DNA of 64,000 bases. It comes from Cenococcum geophilum 1.58. Taxonomy: Eukaryota > Ascomycota > Dothideomycetes > Gloniales > Gloniaceae. The stretch's first letter is position 1, and every line of letters starts with the position of its first letter. The notes beneath the pieces are model-generated. The model saw nothing but the letters and a program-made list of their open reading frames with translations, did no database searches and had not been told where the DNA came from. The position numbers were made by a program, and so were the translations under genes. Where the stretch lies: assembly GCA_001692895.1 (NCBI GenBank), contig KV748240.1, positions 813,239-877,238 on the forward strand, written 5' to 3'. Shown here one piece after another: positions 34,886 through 46,089 of this stretch.

Positions 34886-37800
34886 TTACGTTGCGCCTTT
34901 TTACCACCGACACCCAGCCTACAACTAATTCTACGTCTCTATAATACTACAGGCGCTACTAAAAGTAGCGTGCCTATAAGTTACCTCACTTTATACTTCT
35001 AAGGAACCCATAATAGTAAGACGATATTTCTTACTAGCTATTATATTAAACCCAAAGAACAATCTAATACCTATACTTAACCTACAACGCCAATTAATCC
35101 CAGGAGAATTTAATTTATTAGCCCTAGCCTTAACCCCTAAAGAGAGGGACACTAATAATATCTTATCTTTTATTAACTATATAACTACGGACAAGCAAGT
35201 AAAAGGGCTACTACCTATTAAAATTAAAATACAAGACGCTAAAACGTTTATAAAAATAGTAGCACGAGAACCTAATAAATACTACCGCCTTTTATAAAAC
35301 TACTACCTAAAGCTTATACAAGCCAAGATGCGTGCTACCTAAGATCGCGATATTATCTAAGACCTACAAGCTCGCGAGGCGCTCGCCAATAACACGCGTT
35401 AAGAAACTAAAGACAACCTCCGCGTATCTAAACGCAACGTCTAACAGTTAAAGAAGGCTAAGATTGTACTTATTACTATAGTCACTAAAAGAGAAGGCAT
35501 AATTAAATACCTATAATCTTAGCTTAATAAACACATTTATAATAACGCTAGATACCTCTCTACTGCATATAACGCCATTTAAGTCTTTACGCCCCTAGCA
35601 ACTTTACCTACTTAACGTTTAACAGAGGGTTAGCGCTAAGCAGCCTTACCTAACGGAAACCCCTACTAAAGTAATAATTAAAGCTATAATAACTAAACCT
35701 AAGCTACTACCGTAGGGTCTAATGTATATTACCTTAATCCCCTAGTTTTCTAGGGAGACCGTAAAGAATATAGCTACTAGAAGATATAAATCCGCAAGAA
35801 ACTAACTTAGAGTACCTGCCTTTTTCCTATAGAAGATACTAAGATTGGCTACATTATTGGGCGAATAAAGGGTATACCGTTTAATAGACTCTTCGCCTAA
35901 TAGGAGACTAATAGCCCCTAGAAGTGGTAGTCCTACTAAAAAGTCCTTAATAATCTCAACCTAATATACCGCGACCACAACCTACTAGCCACCAACTGAG
36001 CTAAACTACGTACCCTAAAGATGAGCCCTACTAAATTATTTAATAAGTTCTATATTAAATTCTAGGAATATACCGGAGCCCTTACCTAAGACGATACTAA
36101 AGACCAGGAAGATCTCCTTAAAAAAGTCACTTATTACCTTAGTTACACAGCCGCTAGCCATAACTACAATAATATTTATAATATAGTAGCAGCTATACGG
36201 AAGATTAAACGACGATTAAATTAGATTGCTACTGCAAACCTCCACCCAAAGACCTTCTTATAGAAGCCCTCCGGACCTACTAAACCACCAACGCCTACTA
36301 CCCTAAGCAACACTACTGGTCCTAATATTGACCTTTTTATACCAACCTTTCCGTAGAAGCTACTAGATAGAGAACGCGAGCTACTCTAAAAGCTAAAGCG
36401 TTGCTATAGATATCATTAAGAAGGCTATTATAGCTATAGCCCAAACTACCTAATAGCTAGGTTTAGCAGCTGCCGCCTAATACCTAACCTAGTACCTTAA
36501 ATACCAAATATATCGCTATATACCACTACCGTATAAGACAAAGACGTAGTAATAGCGGTAGAGTTAGATACGGAAACGGAAAACGCCAAGTCCCAGCCCT
36601 AAGTCGTAGGTTAGGACGCCCTAATAATAAGGGGATCTATATATCGGCCTACTTAATAAATAACTTAGTAAAGATAAATAGACGGAAATAGATAGTTTTA
36701 CCCGTAATAGGAACTATTGCTAAAAAACAATATAAAAGCCATTCTATAATTAATTGCGGAGCTACTAATAAATTTATAGATACCTAATTTGTGCGTACTT
36801 ATAACCTACCTACCTTACCCCTTACTAAAGCCCGCGCCCTATAACTTACCGACGGTAGTTATACCGCATAGAAGATTACCTATATAGCACAACTCTACCT
36901 AGATATAAATAGGCACCAGGAAGAACTCTAGGCCTATATTACACCACTTACTAACTACCCTATTATCCTTAGAATAAACTAGCTTAAACAACACAACCCC
37001 GCTATTAACTAGAAAAAGAAAAAAGTAACCTTTAACTCTAAATACTATAGAGAGACCTGCCTAAGATATAGCCTAGCCGCCTCTATTTACTCCCCAGGAT
37101 ACTAACCTAAGGAACCCCTTATTACCCTACCTACGACTAACTACCACTATATAAGTGCCGCGGCCTTCTACCGCATAGCACATAGGAAAGGCTAGACCGT
37201 TACCGTAGCCTCCTAATTACGACTATATAAGCTTAATAAAGAATAGAATTACGTCCTCTATAGTAATAGGATAGATATAGTTAACCTTCTAGAAAACAAT
37301 GCCCCCGCAGAACTCTATAGACTTTCACCTTTAGACTTTAAGAAGTTTATAAAGCTTAAAAAAGGACTTACTAACAAGGAACTCCGCAAGCTCCTCCCTA
37401 AGAGGTACCATAACTTTATTAATATGTGCTTATAAAAGAGCGTAGATATACTCCCCCTATATTAACCTAATAACTATACCATTAATATCGAATAAAGAAA
37501 AACGCCACTCTATAAGAGACCCTACCTAATATCAAAAGACAAACTTCTAGTTGTTAAAAAGTATATCAACAAACACCTTAATAAAGGGTTTATTCGCCCC
37601 AGCATATCCCCAGTAGCTGCCCCTATCCTCCTTACTAAGAAGCCAGAAGGAGGTATTTAATTCTACGTTAACTATAGAGGACTTAACGCTATCACAATTA
37701 AGAACTAATACCCCATACCGCTTATACGTGAAACTCTTAAGTAGCTTAGCTAAGCCAAAATCTATACCAAGCTTAATATTATCGCCGCCTTTAACTACCT

Positions 37801-40800
37801 CCAAATACAAGAAGGTAATAAATAAAAAACCGCATTTATATTGCGCTTTAGCCAATTTAAATATACCGTTATACCCTTTAGCGTATATAACGGCCTAGGC
37901 AGCTTCTAAAGCTATATTAATAACGCCTTACAGGACTACCTCAACGACTTCTACTCTGCGTACCTAGACGATATACTTATTTATAGTAATAACCCTTCTA
38001 AGCATACTAAGCACATTCAAAAGGTCCTATAGCGCCTTAGGGACGCAGGACTTTATATTAATTTAAAGAAGTGCGAATTCTTAGTTATAGAAGTAAAATA
38101 CCTTAGACTAATTATTACTACTAAGGGTGTCCGTATAGACCCCGAGAAGGTATATATAATTACCAAATAGCAAACCCCTAACTGCATTAAAGATATATAA
38201 GCTTTCCTTAGTTTCGCTAACTTCTATTAAAAATTTATATACAACTTCTTAGGTATTATAGCACTACTTACAGCAATAATGCGAACAAAGGGCCTTTCCG
38301 TAAAAGAAAGAAAAACATATCTACGTTTTATTTAGACGCCTAAATGCAAGAAGGCGTTCTAAGACCTTAAAGATGCTTTTACTAAAGCACCTATCCTAGC
38401 TCACTTTATACTAGGACAATAACTCTATCTTAAGACTAACTCCTCAGACTATGTTAACGTAGGCGTCCTCTTCTAGATAGGCGATAACGGTTTCCTCCAC
38501 CTAGTTGAATTCTATTCGTTTAAGCTTATACTATAAGAATATAACTACAAGATCTATAATAAGGAACTTCTCGCGATTATATAAGCGTTTAAGGAATTCT
38601 AACCGGAACTTTCCTTAGCAGAACCTAACTAGCCAACTAAAGTCCTTACGGATTATCGCAACCTTAAGTACTTTATAACTATAAAATAGCTAAACTAATG
38701 CCAAGCACGCTAGAACGAGTTCCTCTCTAGTTTTAACTTCGAAATTATATATAGGCCAGGAGTATAAGGTACTAAGCCTAATAGCCTAACACGCCGCTTA
38801 TAAGACCTTCCTTAGTCTAAAGATGACCCCTATAACCAGTTCTAACAATAGACAATCCTAAAAGCACGGAATTTGGCCCTAGGTATACTACCTATAATAG
38901 AGCTAACTATACCTTAACTCCATACCATAAAACTAAAATTACCTCCTAAAATTAACGAGCTTATCACTATGGCATATAACACCTCTATTAACCCATTACT
39001 ATATTAACTTATTACCGCAAAGACCGCTAGTACCCATACGCTGCCGACTAAACTCTAAAGCTTAGGCTAGATTAATATAGCAGCCTTAGAAGTAAAAGAG
39101 AACAGGCTCTATTATAGAGGCCGTCTATTTATCCCTAACTTAGAAAATCTATAACGGCAACTAATCTAAATAGCCTATAACTTCCGATTAAGCGGCCACC
39201 TAGGTAAAAGAGGAACCTATAAGCTTCTTAGCTAATACTACTTCTAGCCTAAAATAATAGACTTAGTTAAACACTTTATAGGCGCCTACTATGGTTATAA
39301 GCGCGCTAAGGCCTTTAATATAAAGTACTAAGGATTATTACACCCTCTACTAGTACCTATACGATAATAGGCAGATATCGCCATAGATTTCGTTGTTAAC
39401 CTACCACCCTATAAGCGACATGGCCGTACCTATAAGAACATCCTTATAATAATATGCCGACTTATAAAAGAGCGCCACTACGTCCCAACCGAAGGCGTAG
39501 CCGTTAGCGACGTCACTAACGCCTTCCTTTACGAAATCTACTGATTACATAGGTTACCTAACTTAATTACGTCCGACTAAGGCATATAGTTCGGCTCTAA
39601 TATATAAAGACGAATCTGCCAACGCCTTGGCATCTCCGTTAAGATATCTATATCCTTTTACTATAAAACTACTAGGCAACCGGAAAACGCTAATACTAGC
39701 ATAAAAGCATACCTACGACAGGTAGTTGCCTATAGTTAAGATAACTAGGTAAATCACCTCCTACTAGGTAAATTCGCAGCGAATAACTACGTCTTAACTA
39801 CTACAGGACTTACCCTATTCTTCGCGAATAAGGAATATTACCCCCAATCTGGTATAGAACTACTAGAACCTATTAATAAGAAACTGCCATATAGAAAACG
39901 CCTTAAGATGCTACTTACCGACCAGTATGCAGACTATATAAAAAATCTACTTAACTACTGCAAGGGAGAAATGGCCTAGGCTTAAGCAAAGTAGGCCTAC
40001 TTCGCCAACTATTATAGAACGCCACCACCGGAGATACGTATTGGCGACTAGGTATAGCTAAATACACATAATATCTCTATATAGAGGCCTATAAAGTCAC
40101 TTAATTATAAGAACCTTAGCCCCTACCTAATTAAATAAGTCATTAATAGGGGAGCCGCATATAAGCTAGAGCTTCCGCCTACCCTAGCTACCCGCGGGAT
40201 ATAGCCTATATTTCACCCATAGCTACTACACCTTCACTAGCCTAACCCCTTACTAGGGCAGATATAGCCCAAACCCCTATTAGTACTAATCCGAGATAAG
40301 AATAAAGACAAAAACTATAAGGAATAGACCGTTAAACAAATTATTAACTCTAAATACTTTGGTAAAGGCAGAGGACAACGGCTCTACTACAGAGCTATAT
40401 ATACAGGATTTAATATAGATTAGCCAGAATGGCAACTATAGAAAGACTTTAAAAATGCAAAAGATCTAATCAGCGACTTTTACTACGCGAACCTATAGAA
40501 ACTGGGCCTAAGCAGAGATTTTATACCTAATCCTCTATAGGAGCCCTTATAGAGTTAAACCGTTATACATTACTATATAGGGGCAAATTACCGTCAGATT
40601 GCCGTTAGATTACAGCAAAGTGCAATCACGTAACCGGAATATCGTTAAGATGTCTAAGAACTTCAACCGGCGGTCAAAGTTGTCTAATTAGTCAGATTCT
40701 TAGATGCCAAGCCTTATTATATAACGTTATTTTAAGCCTTTAGTAATACCCCCCTTTCTTCTTTTCTATACCCTAAGTGTCCCTTCTATATATATATAGT

Positions 40801-40845
40801 AACCACAGCGTCGCCGAAGCTCCGCCTCTATAGGAGGGGGGGTAG

Positions 40846-41038
40846 TGTCACGGAACCCCACCGCAGGGGCCTCTATAGGAGAGCCCCGTGCTCTTATATA
40901 CACCTTGCGTACAGCTTATGTCAGCTACGCGTAGGTATATCACCTCCTTACGCCCTCGACCCTTACGATCGATCGCGCAACGTCTTGTAGACTCCTCGAA
41001 TACATACGCTCTGTAGCCACTGCCCTCGTTCCGTGACA
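40846..41038 (+). repeat. H2 first 3' LTR (193 bp)
   Basis: Complete LTR, TGTCACGGAAC to GTTCCGTGACA, preceded by the purine tract GGAGGGGGGG. Its 3' end matches H1 (1332-1524), not the 5' LTR of the same element. Confidence 0.92.
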
Positions 41039-41141
41039 GTATATCACCTCCTTACGCCCTCGACCCTTACGATCGATCGCGTAACGTTTTATAGACTCCT
41101 TGAATACATACGTCTTATAGCTACTGCCCCGTCCCGTAATA
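41039..41141 (+). repeat. H2 second, partial LTR (last 103 bp)
   Basis: Begins inside LTR sequence at GTATATCACCTCC and ends at the G1 flank with the target duplication. It matches the 5' LTR variant, so it is probably the original right end of the insertion. Confidence 0.87.
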
Positions 41142-42299
41142 GAGATCTAAGGGACTAGATCTTAAGGAGGGGGATAAAGTATGGCTACTATATAAAAATT
41201 TTAAGAGTTAACGACTAAGTAAGAAGTTGAACTATGTTAGACTAAAACCTATTAAAATTATATAAAGAATTTTACTGGTTATATTTAAGTTAAACCTACT
41301 AGCTAGGATAAAGATCTACCTTATATAATATATTATAATGCTAGAACTAGTATATAGGAATATTAAACCACTAATTTATAAAGTAGATATGTATAGAGGA
41401 TAAGAAAAAGATAAATAGTAAGTTTTAAAGATTGTTAGTTATAAGGATATTAATAATAAAATATAGTATAAGGTTAAGTGAATAGGCTATAATAAGACTA
41501 CCTAGGAACCACTATAAAATTTAAAAAATGCTATAGGAAAGGTATAGGAGTATTAAAAGAAAATAGGTTAGGTAATATTAAAAAGGAGCCTAAGACAAAA
41601 AGATTAGTTAAAGGTAATAAACGAGCTGGATTACCTAAGGGATCCACCACTAGCGTATTAGTTGTTTCCGCCTCTTCTTAACCAGAATTCTTTTTAGCCT
41701 TTTTAGCCTTAAGCTTAGATAGACCTTACTCTACTAAACGTAACTCCTTTAAGCGTACCTTTTTACGCACCTTTACTAAATGGCTTAGGCGAGTATAAGC
41801 ATCTAGTTAAGCTTTTAGAGCCTAAGACGCCTTATTAAAACGATGCTAAACCTTAGTAAGGGCCTTAGCTAGCTTATTCTCTAGTTTTTCGGCCGCTACT
41901 AATATATATAACCCTAAAATAGATTAGATAAGGAACTAGACGGTTATAAAAAATAATAAAATGTATATACTTAGCGTTAGAGATGGATTAAATATTATAG
42001 GATAATTATATATTCGCTTACGTATACTTAGTATAAGAAGAAGGTTAGTAACTAGACGGAGCTATAATCGTAATATATATTAACTTTTTCTCCGTATAAT
42101 AAGAATAAGATAGTATAACTTCACTAAGGGAGAGAATAAATATTACTAGCTAGTTATAACGATTAGACGCAGAAGATTTAATAGGAGGCATTAGGAATAA
42201 TAAAGGTTATTAAATTAAAGATAGGAATGCTATACCTCTAATAGACAACTTAGAGATAGGAGAAATCTTTAAAAACGAAGATAAAAAGGAGGGGGATAG
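41142..42299 (+). mobile_element. G1 segment after H2: integrase end, chromodomain, antisense region
   Basis: Aligns with about 12250-13431 of G2. A chromodomain-like stretch is at about 41408-41530. The minus strand of 41650-41900 shows the same basic helical pattern as G2 (KVRKKVRLKEL, 41741-41774; AEKLENKLAKALTKV near 41850-41900). A purine tract precedes the 3' LTR. Fossil, many breaks. Confidence 0.82.
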
Positions 42300-42719
42300 T
42301 ATTACGGACCTTATATCGGCAGTAGTACGACTACTAAAGAAAGATATAAATAGGTTAGTTAAGATAGTATGGGAGGTACTAGAACCGATTAAGCTATAGG
42401 ATAAAGGGTAGCTAAGTTATATAGTAAGTTACGTTATAAGTTCGGAACGTAGGAATATAAAAATATAGAAACGTGACGTACTAATATACTAACGTACTAA
42501 CGTACTAAACCCTTTACTATAGGGAGGAGTTATATATTTAAGGACATACTGTTTCTATAAATAGTTTCTTTTCTTTATAGTAAATCTTAGAATATAATTA
42601 GAGTTAATTTGTTAGATAACTACTCCACTAAGTTATATTTATATTGTTGACTATTCTATACCTATATACCTAGCCCATTAACAAGTCTACCGTAGTATTC
42701 CCTATAAGGCTTCATTATA
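42300..42719 (+). repeat. G1 3' LTR (420 bp)
   Basis: Partner of 1595-2014 at identical length, followed by TSD ATGCG. Confidence 0.9.
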
Positions 42720-42724
42720 ATGCG

Positions 42725-45700
42725 CTATATAATAATAAAATACTAGCGGATTTCTACTTTATTTTAGGCTAAGAGCCTTACTACTTTTTCTTAAATAGGG
42801 AAGTAGTACTAGCTAGCTTAAACCCCTAGTAGATAAGGTTTGTTTTAATAAGTATAAAGTAATAATATTCCCTAGTTAGGTTATATATCTAGATATTTAA
42901 AAGGCTAGCAGCTATACAGCTATAGGTAGATTTAGTAGATATTATAGTAGTAGTAGCGCACGTTAACTATAGGAGACTTATAATTATATTAGTATATATT
43001 CTAAATAGATACTTAAAAAGAATTAAAAAAGAGAACCTAGAGAAGCTCTCTAGTAGGCTAGAAATAATTAATAGTCTAATTTAGAGTAAACTATTACGCG
43101 ACCTATATACCAAGGTAGTAATTATAGGCGACTTTAATCGGCATAACCCGCTATAGGGAGGAAGCTATATTAGTACTATATTAACGTAGGAGGAAAGCGC
43201 GCTAATTATTAACTTTATAGTAGACTAGTTACTCTAAAGCCTACTTTTAGTAGGAGTATTTATATTTAAGAGTAACGCGGGGTAAATATCTATAATTAAC
43301 CTTATACTTATAACCCCGGGCCTAGTAAATAAACTAATAAAATACGCTATCTAAAAGTATAAGTATAGGTTAGACTATAAAGCTATTTATACTAGCTTTT
43401 AGGTTAATATAGATATATAAAAGAGCTAAAAGAGGCTGCTTATTAAGAACGCGAACTAGGACAAAATTTAAGAAGATATAGAGCAATAAAAAGAGATAAG
43501 ATTCCCTATAAAAGATATAAATAAAATAGTTAACTGCCTTAATAGGTAGGTTAATAAAGCCCTTAAAGCATACTGCCAAAGGCTAAGCTATTACTATATA
43601 TAACAAGATAGTAGAACGAAGATCTTATAACGCTAAGGAAGTTATATATATATTAAAGAAATAGGAATAATACAATATAAAGGTAAAAAAGGTTTAACCC
43701 TAAGCTATATAATATCGCAGTAAGAGCGAAAAAGCTCTTTTATAGGACTATTCGGTAATATAGGAAGCTCTATTAGGACGAATTCCTTAATAATAGTAAT
43801 AATATATAGAAAGCGTTGAAATACCTTAATCCGCAGGCTATATCCGCGTTTACTAAAATACCGCTAATTAAGAAGGCTAGAGGATAGGGAGAGGTTATTA
43901 TAGAAAACTATAATATTATAAGAGAACTACTCTAGGTATTCTTTTTAGTCCCGCTACTATATAAATAAGAGGAGGATACTATAGCTAGCTATAACTAATT
44001 ATTATAGGAACCTATTACTAAATATAAGGTTAAGGTAATAGTATTTAGGGCTAGCCTAGATAAGGCCCTTACAAGGGACGGCCTACTAGCTAGGGTATAG
44101 CGAGAACTATAGCCCGTACTAAGCGGTAAGATTACTACTCTTTTTACTAAATTACTTAAAATAGAAAAAGTACTATATAAATAGAAGGTAGTAAAGATTA
44201 TACCGCTATAGAAGCTAAAGTAGGGGGACTATATTGTAGCAAATAACTATAGGCCGATCTCCCTCCTCCTAATATTAGGAAAAGTACTTAAATTACTAAT
44301 AGTAGAGAGGATAGTATACCTAGTAGAGGAATATAGCTTACTATTTAAAATATACTTTAGAGCTAGGAAGTAAAGGTTAATAATATATACGCTATTATAT
44401 CTCTATAAGGACGTATTTAGAGTATAAAAAGAAAATAAGACGCTATCTTTAATATTATTTAATATTAAGGGTGCGTATAATAATATGGCTATAAAGCCGG
44501 AAATTAAGAGATTACGGCAGCGATAGATACCTTAAACGATTATATAATAGGTATAGGACTTCTATATAAACTGTTAAGCCTATATCCTAGTTAATAAATA
44601 TATATTAGAGGTATAGGCGCTCCTATAGGCAGGCCTCCTATAGGGATTAATACTAGCCCTAATACTCTTTTTATTTTTTAATATAGACCTTATATAAAGT
44701 GTACCTAGAAATAGCAGCTCTATAGCCTTTGTTAATAACTACTTAGTATAGGTTATAGGCCCTATAGCGGAGGAAAACACATAGATTATTTAGGGTAAGA
44801 TTATACTAATACTTAAAAAATAGAAGAGAACTAGTAGAGCTTAATTTAAAGTAAAGAAAATATTATTTATTTACCTTACTAGATATAAGGAAGCGGGTAA
44901 AAATACTACTACGCCGCTCCAATTTAAAGGAAAAGAAATCCCCCTAATATAGGATATTAAAATCCTTAGGGTAATTCTTAATAAGGAGCTGCGGTTTAAG
45001 GTATATCTAGTAAATAAGGCGTATAAAGCTACTAAGGCAGCGCTAGCGTTGTGAAGATTAAAGGGATTATAGCCTAAGAGCGTTAAGCAGCTAGCTAAGA
45101 GCTTAGTTTTACTAGTAGTAAACTATATATTGCTAATATAGTACCTACTTATAATATAAAAGTTAATATAGCTTCTTTAGTAGGCGTAGAGAATTACGGT
45201 ATAGGCTATTATTAGGGGGTTCCATACTATTACTCTACTAATAGCGGAAGTAGAAGCTGGCTTACTCCCCCTTAAGTAAAGGCTATATAGCTAGGCTATT
45301 ATATTCTAGGTGTTAATCCATAAACTAGGTAAATTATACCCTTATTAGATAATTTAAAGGTAGAGGCTCTATAAATGGTATAGGTCGCTACTTTAAAGAA
45401 TAGTAGAAATATATAATGATGTTTAAGTAAATAGGGTGCTAGAGGTTAAACTATATATATACCTACTCTAGGTGGCTAAGCCCAATATAGTAATATATAA
45501 GGACAAAAAATATACTTAAGCTATTATTAAAGACTATAAGCTAAGGCAGGTTAATATATATATTAATATATTAGTATATAATAGTAGGGTAAGATTTAGC
45601 GTATATACTACGCCATTTAAAGTAATACTTTTAAAAATAGTAGTAAGCTTTAATTAAGCTAATACCTACCTTATAGAGCTTTTAGTAATTAGTAAGATAG

Positions 45701-45818
45701 CTATAAACTAAGTAGGTTTTCTAATACCTACTTCTAGTATAAGAATATTCTTTAACTTATAATTAGTATTACTGTTAGTATAAAGCTAGAGGGCTAAAGC
45801 CTATTAAAAAATAGTTAT
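42725..45818 (+). pseudogene. LINE ORF2 (Tad/I type): endonuclease, RT, start of RNase H
   Basis: Non-LTR retrotransposon polyprotein. The APE endonuclease begins right at the G1 insertion and shows GDFNRHNPL (43127-43153) followed by a TAG where tryptophan is expected (LWGG). RT shows NNYRPISLLL (about 44239-44270), motif A FNIKGAYNNM (44458-44487), motif B GLL-stop-GLILALILFLFF (about 44635-44684) and FVNNYL (44728-44745) at motif C, where active enzymes carry two aspartates. An RNase H start lies near 45550. Stops at RIP-type positions (TAG/TAA for W/Q codons) occur throughout, so it is dead. It breaks off at GTTAT, the duplication of O. RNase H after RT fits the I/Tad group; ORF1 is not seen. 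Confidence 0.88.
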
Positions 45819-46089
45819 TGTTTGTACCAATTTAATGGTACAAGTGAGTCGTGTCTAGGGGCACGAAATACGTATAGTATCGTATGCTCATTTAGACGGT
45901 GGTGACTGTCGATTATATAAAGCAGACTACGTAGTCTATATACTGATNCGCCTCCCCCCTAATTAGTNAGTGCTTNAGAAGTGCACNAGACGCGTAAGCG
46001 GGTGGTTNGTGCACNAAACGCGTAAACGCGTACTCGGCGTACCGANCGCGTAAGCACGCGGTTGGTACGACAGGTGCTNTAATTATACA
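45819..46089 (-). repeat. O LTR with undetermined bases (271 bp)
   Basis: TGTTTGTACCAATTTAATGG at the plus-strand start, TTATACA at the end. Eight undetermined bases fall inside it, seven of them on CpA/TpG positions of the partner LTR. It includes an inverted pair, GTACCA / TGGTAC, at the start and several ACGCGTAA / GCGTAAGC short repeats. Confidence 0.9.

Larger units (their letters stand above)
34694..41141 (+). mobile_element. H2: Ty3/gypsy element inserted in G1, with a mosaic 3' end
   Basis: TSD GAGAT (34689-34693, 41142-41146) brackets the whole unit. 5' LTR 34694-34885; plus-strand gag from about 34960 with a CCHC-type stretch near 36401-36445; protease near 36700-37000; RT near 37500-38200; RNase H near 38390-38760; integrase near 39060-40000; then 40846-41038, a full LTR, and 41039-41141, the last 103 bp of another LTR. 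GC content is higher than in G1 and RIP is lighter, but it is still broken many times. H1 at the left edge is a second copy. Confidence 0.9.
1595..42719 (+). mobile_element. G1: chromodomain Ty3/gypsy element expanded to 41 kb by nested insertions
   Basis: Flanked by 420-bp LTRs (1595-2014 and 42300-42719) and a perfect 5-bp TSD, ATGCG (1590-1594, 42720-42724), so both ends belong to one insertion. Its own pieces are 1595-3280, 13852-14263, 22329-24679, 30793-31860, 34020-34693 and 41142-42719; the rest is five later insertions. In order the pieces carry gag, spacer and protease, reverse transcriptase, RNase H, integrase and a chromodomain-like end, all on the plus strand and all recognisable by comparison with G2. 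Broken and heavily RIPed, with very many breaks. A purine tract (AAAAAGGAGGGGG, about 42284-42296) precedes the 3' LTR. It sits in a LINE. Confidence 0.92.
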
